In this document: piece by piece, positions 6,637-6,927 of the stretch
Position numbering within the stretch: position 1 is the first letter of the stretch
How the letters are laid out: every line of letters starts with the position of its first letter
Source: Clostridia bacterium
GTDB taxonomy: Bacteria > Bacillota_A > Clostridia > Oscillospirales > CAG-272
DNA length: 6,927 nucleotides
NCBI GenBank assembly: GCA_017631775.1
Contig: JAGBSQ010000032.1
Location: forward strand, 1 to 6,927
Reading direction: 5' to 3'
The notes under the pieces: generated by a model
Told to the model about the DNA's origin: nothing
Seen by the model: the letters and a program-made list of their open reading frames with translations, nothing else
Databases searched by the model: none
Made by a program: the position numbers and the translations under genes

Positions 6637-6927
6637 TGCGCGTCTTCCTCAACCGAGGGTGCGGCGTTTTGCGCTCTTCTTTCGGCGAGCTGGCGCATAA
6701 CCTCGCTATGGCTTTCACTTGTAATAGGGTATTTGATGAGGAGCGGAACACAAATGAGCAAGAAGATTGCGGGAATGAGGGCGAAGAGGATACGAATTGC
6801 CAACAGTGCGCTATCGGGTTGGGTGCTGCTGTTTTCAACGTAGCGGCCGAGCTCAAGACCCCAACCGCAAGCGGCAGATGCAATCGCACCGGTAATTTTG
6901 CCGGAGGTTGCGTGTACGCCGTAGTAA
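6633..6927 (-). CDS. C-terminal end of a second GPH-family (MelB-like) symporter, N-terminus outside the window
   Basis: An open frame enters from the window end and stops at TGA 6635-6633, giving 97 residues. They begin YYGVHATSGKITGA, matching the conserved loop of GPH transporters (D-Y-G-x-x-x-T-G-x-R/I-x-x-G) before the last two helices. Then come a helix-like stretch at about residues 13-27, a Gln/Pro/Asp loop and a strongly hydrophobic final helix (IRILFALIPAIFLLICVPLL) running into KYPIT and a charged Arg/Glu-rich cytoplasmic tail. IRILFALIPA plus KYPIT is the usual GPH C-terminal signature. It overlaps the oxidoreductase start in an ATGA, so both genes are one transcript with translational coupling. 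The tail is longer and more acidic (APSVEEDAQ) than the minimal family end. The substrate is unknown. Confidence 0.85.
   Translation of the reverse strand, partial: YYGVHATSGKITGAIASAACGWGLELGRYVENSSTQPDSALLAIRILFALIPAIFLLICVPLLIKYPITSESHSEVMRQLAERRAQNAAPSVEEDAQ
6644..6650 (-). promoter_or_regulatory. Ribosome binding site of the oxidoreductase, inside the upstream symporter gene
   Basis: On the minus strand GAGGAAG lies seven bases before the ATG at 6636, inside the last codons of the symporter (VEED). Together with the ATGA overlap it indicates coupled translation. Confidence 0.75.

Overview
The window looks like a chromosomal piece of a low-to-mid GC Gram-positive bacterium of the Bacillota, most likely an uncultivated gut Clostridia. 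The reasons are purine-rich Shine-Dalgarno sites (AAGGAG, AAAGGAGGG), consensus sigma-A-type promoters, a type II signal-peptide lipoprotein with a Clostridia-like architecture, an AraC/XylS regulator of the kind common in Clostridia, and GPH/MelB-type symporters. This taxonomy is an inference; no marker gene is present.

Layout from left to right: (1) a GPH-family sugar:cation symporter on the minus strand, with its C-terminus cut off by the window start; (2) a 229-bp AT-rich divergent promoter region; (3) an AraC-type regulator on the plus strand, probably controlling the divergent symporter; (4) a hairpin terminator that can serve both converging genes; (5) a large minus-strand lipoprotein gene made of repeated OB-fold-like modules and an Ig-like module. 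It has a perfect TTGACA-N17-TATAAT promoter but is split by an in-frame TAA after codon 237; (6) a strong intrinsic terminator; (7) a minus-strand FAD-dependent oxidoreductase of the phytoene-desaturase/CrtI-like family; and (8) the C-terminal end of a second GPH-type symporter, overlapping the oxidoreductase gene by four bases (ATGA).

Functionally there are three units. The AraC/symporter pair resembles a carbohydrate-responsive uptake switch. The second symporter and the flavoenzyme form a translationally coupled pair that may import and then reduce or oxidise the same compound, substrate unknown. The lipoprotein stands alone as a monocistronic, apparently highly expressed cell-surface protein. 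Its interruption is the main anomaly: it may be a real nonsense mutation, a consensus error, or (least likely) readthrough. No RNA genes, mobile elements or CRISPR arrays were seen, and no clearly undescribed system is evident. The multi-OB lipoprotein and the transporter-flavoenzyme couple are the least characterised parts.
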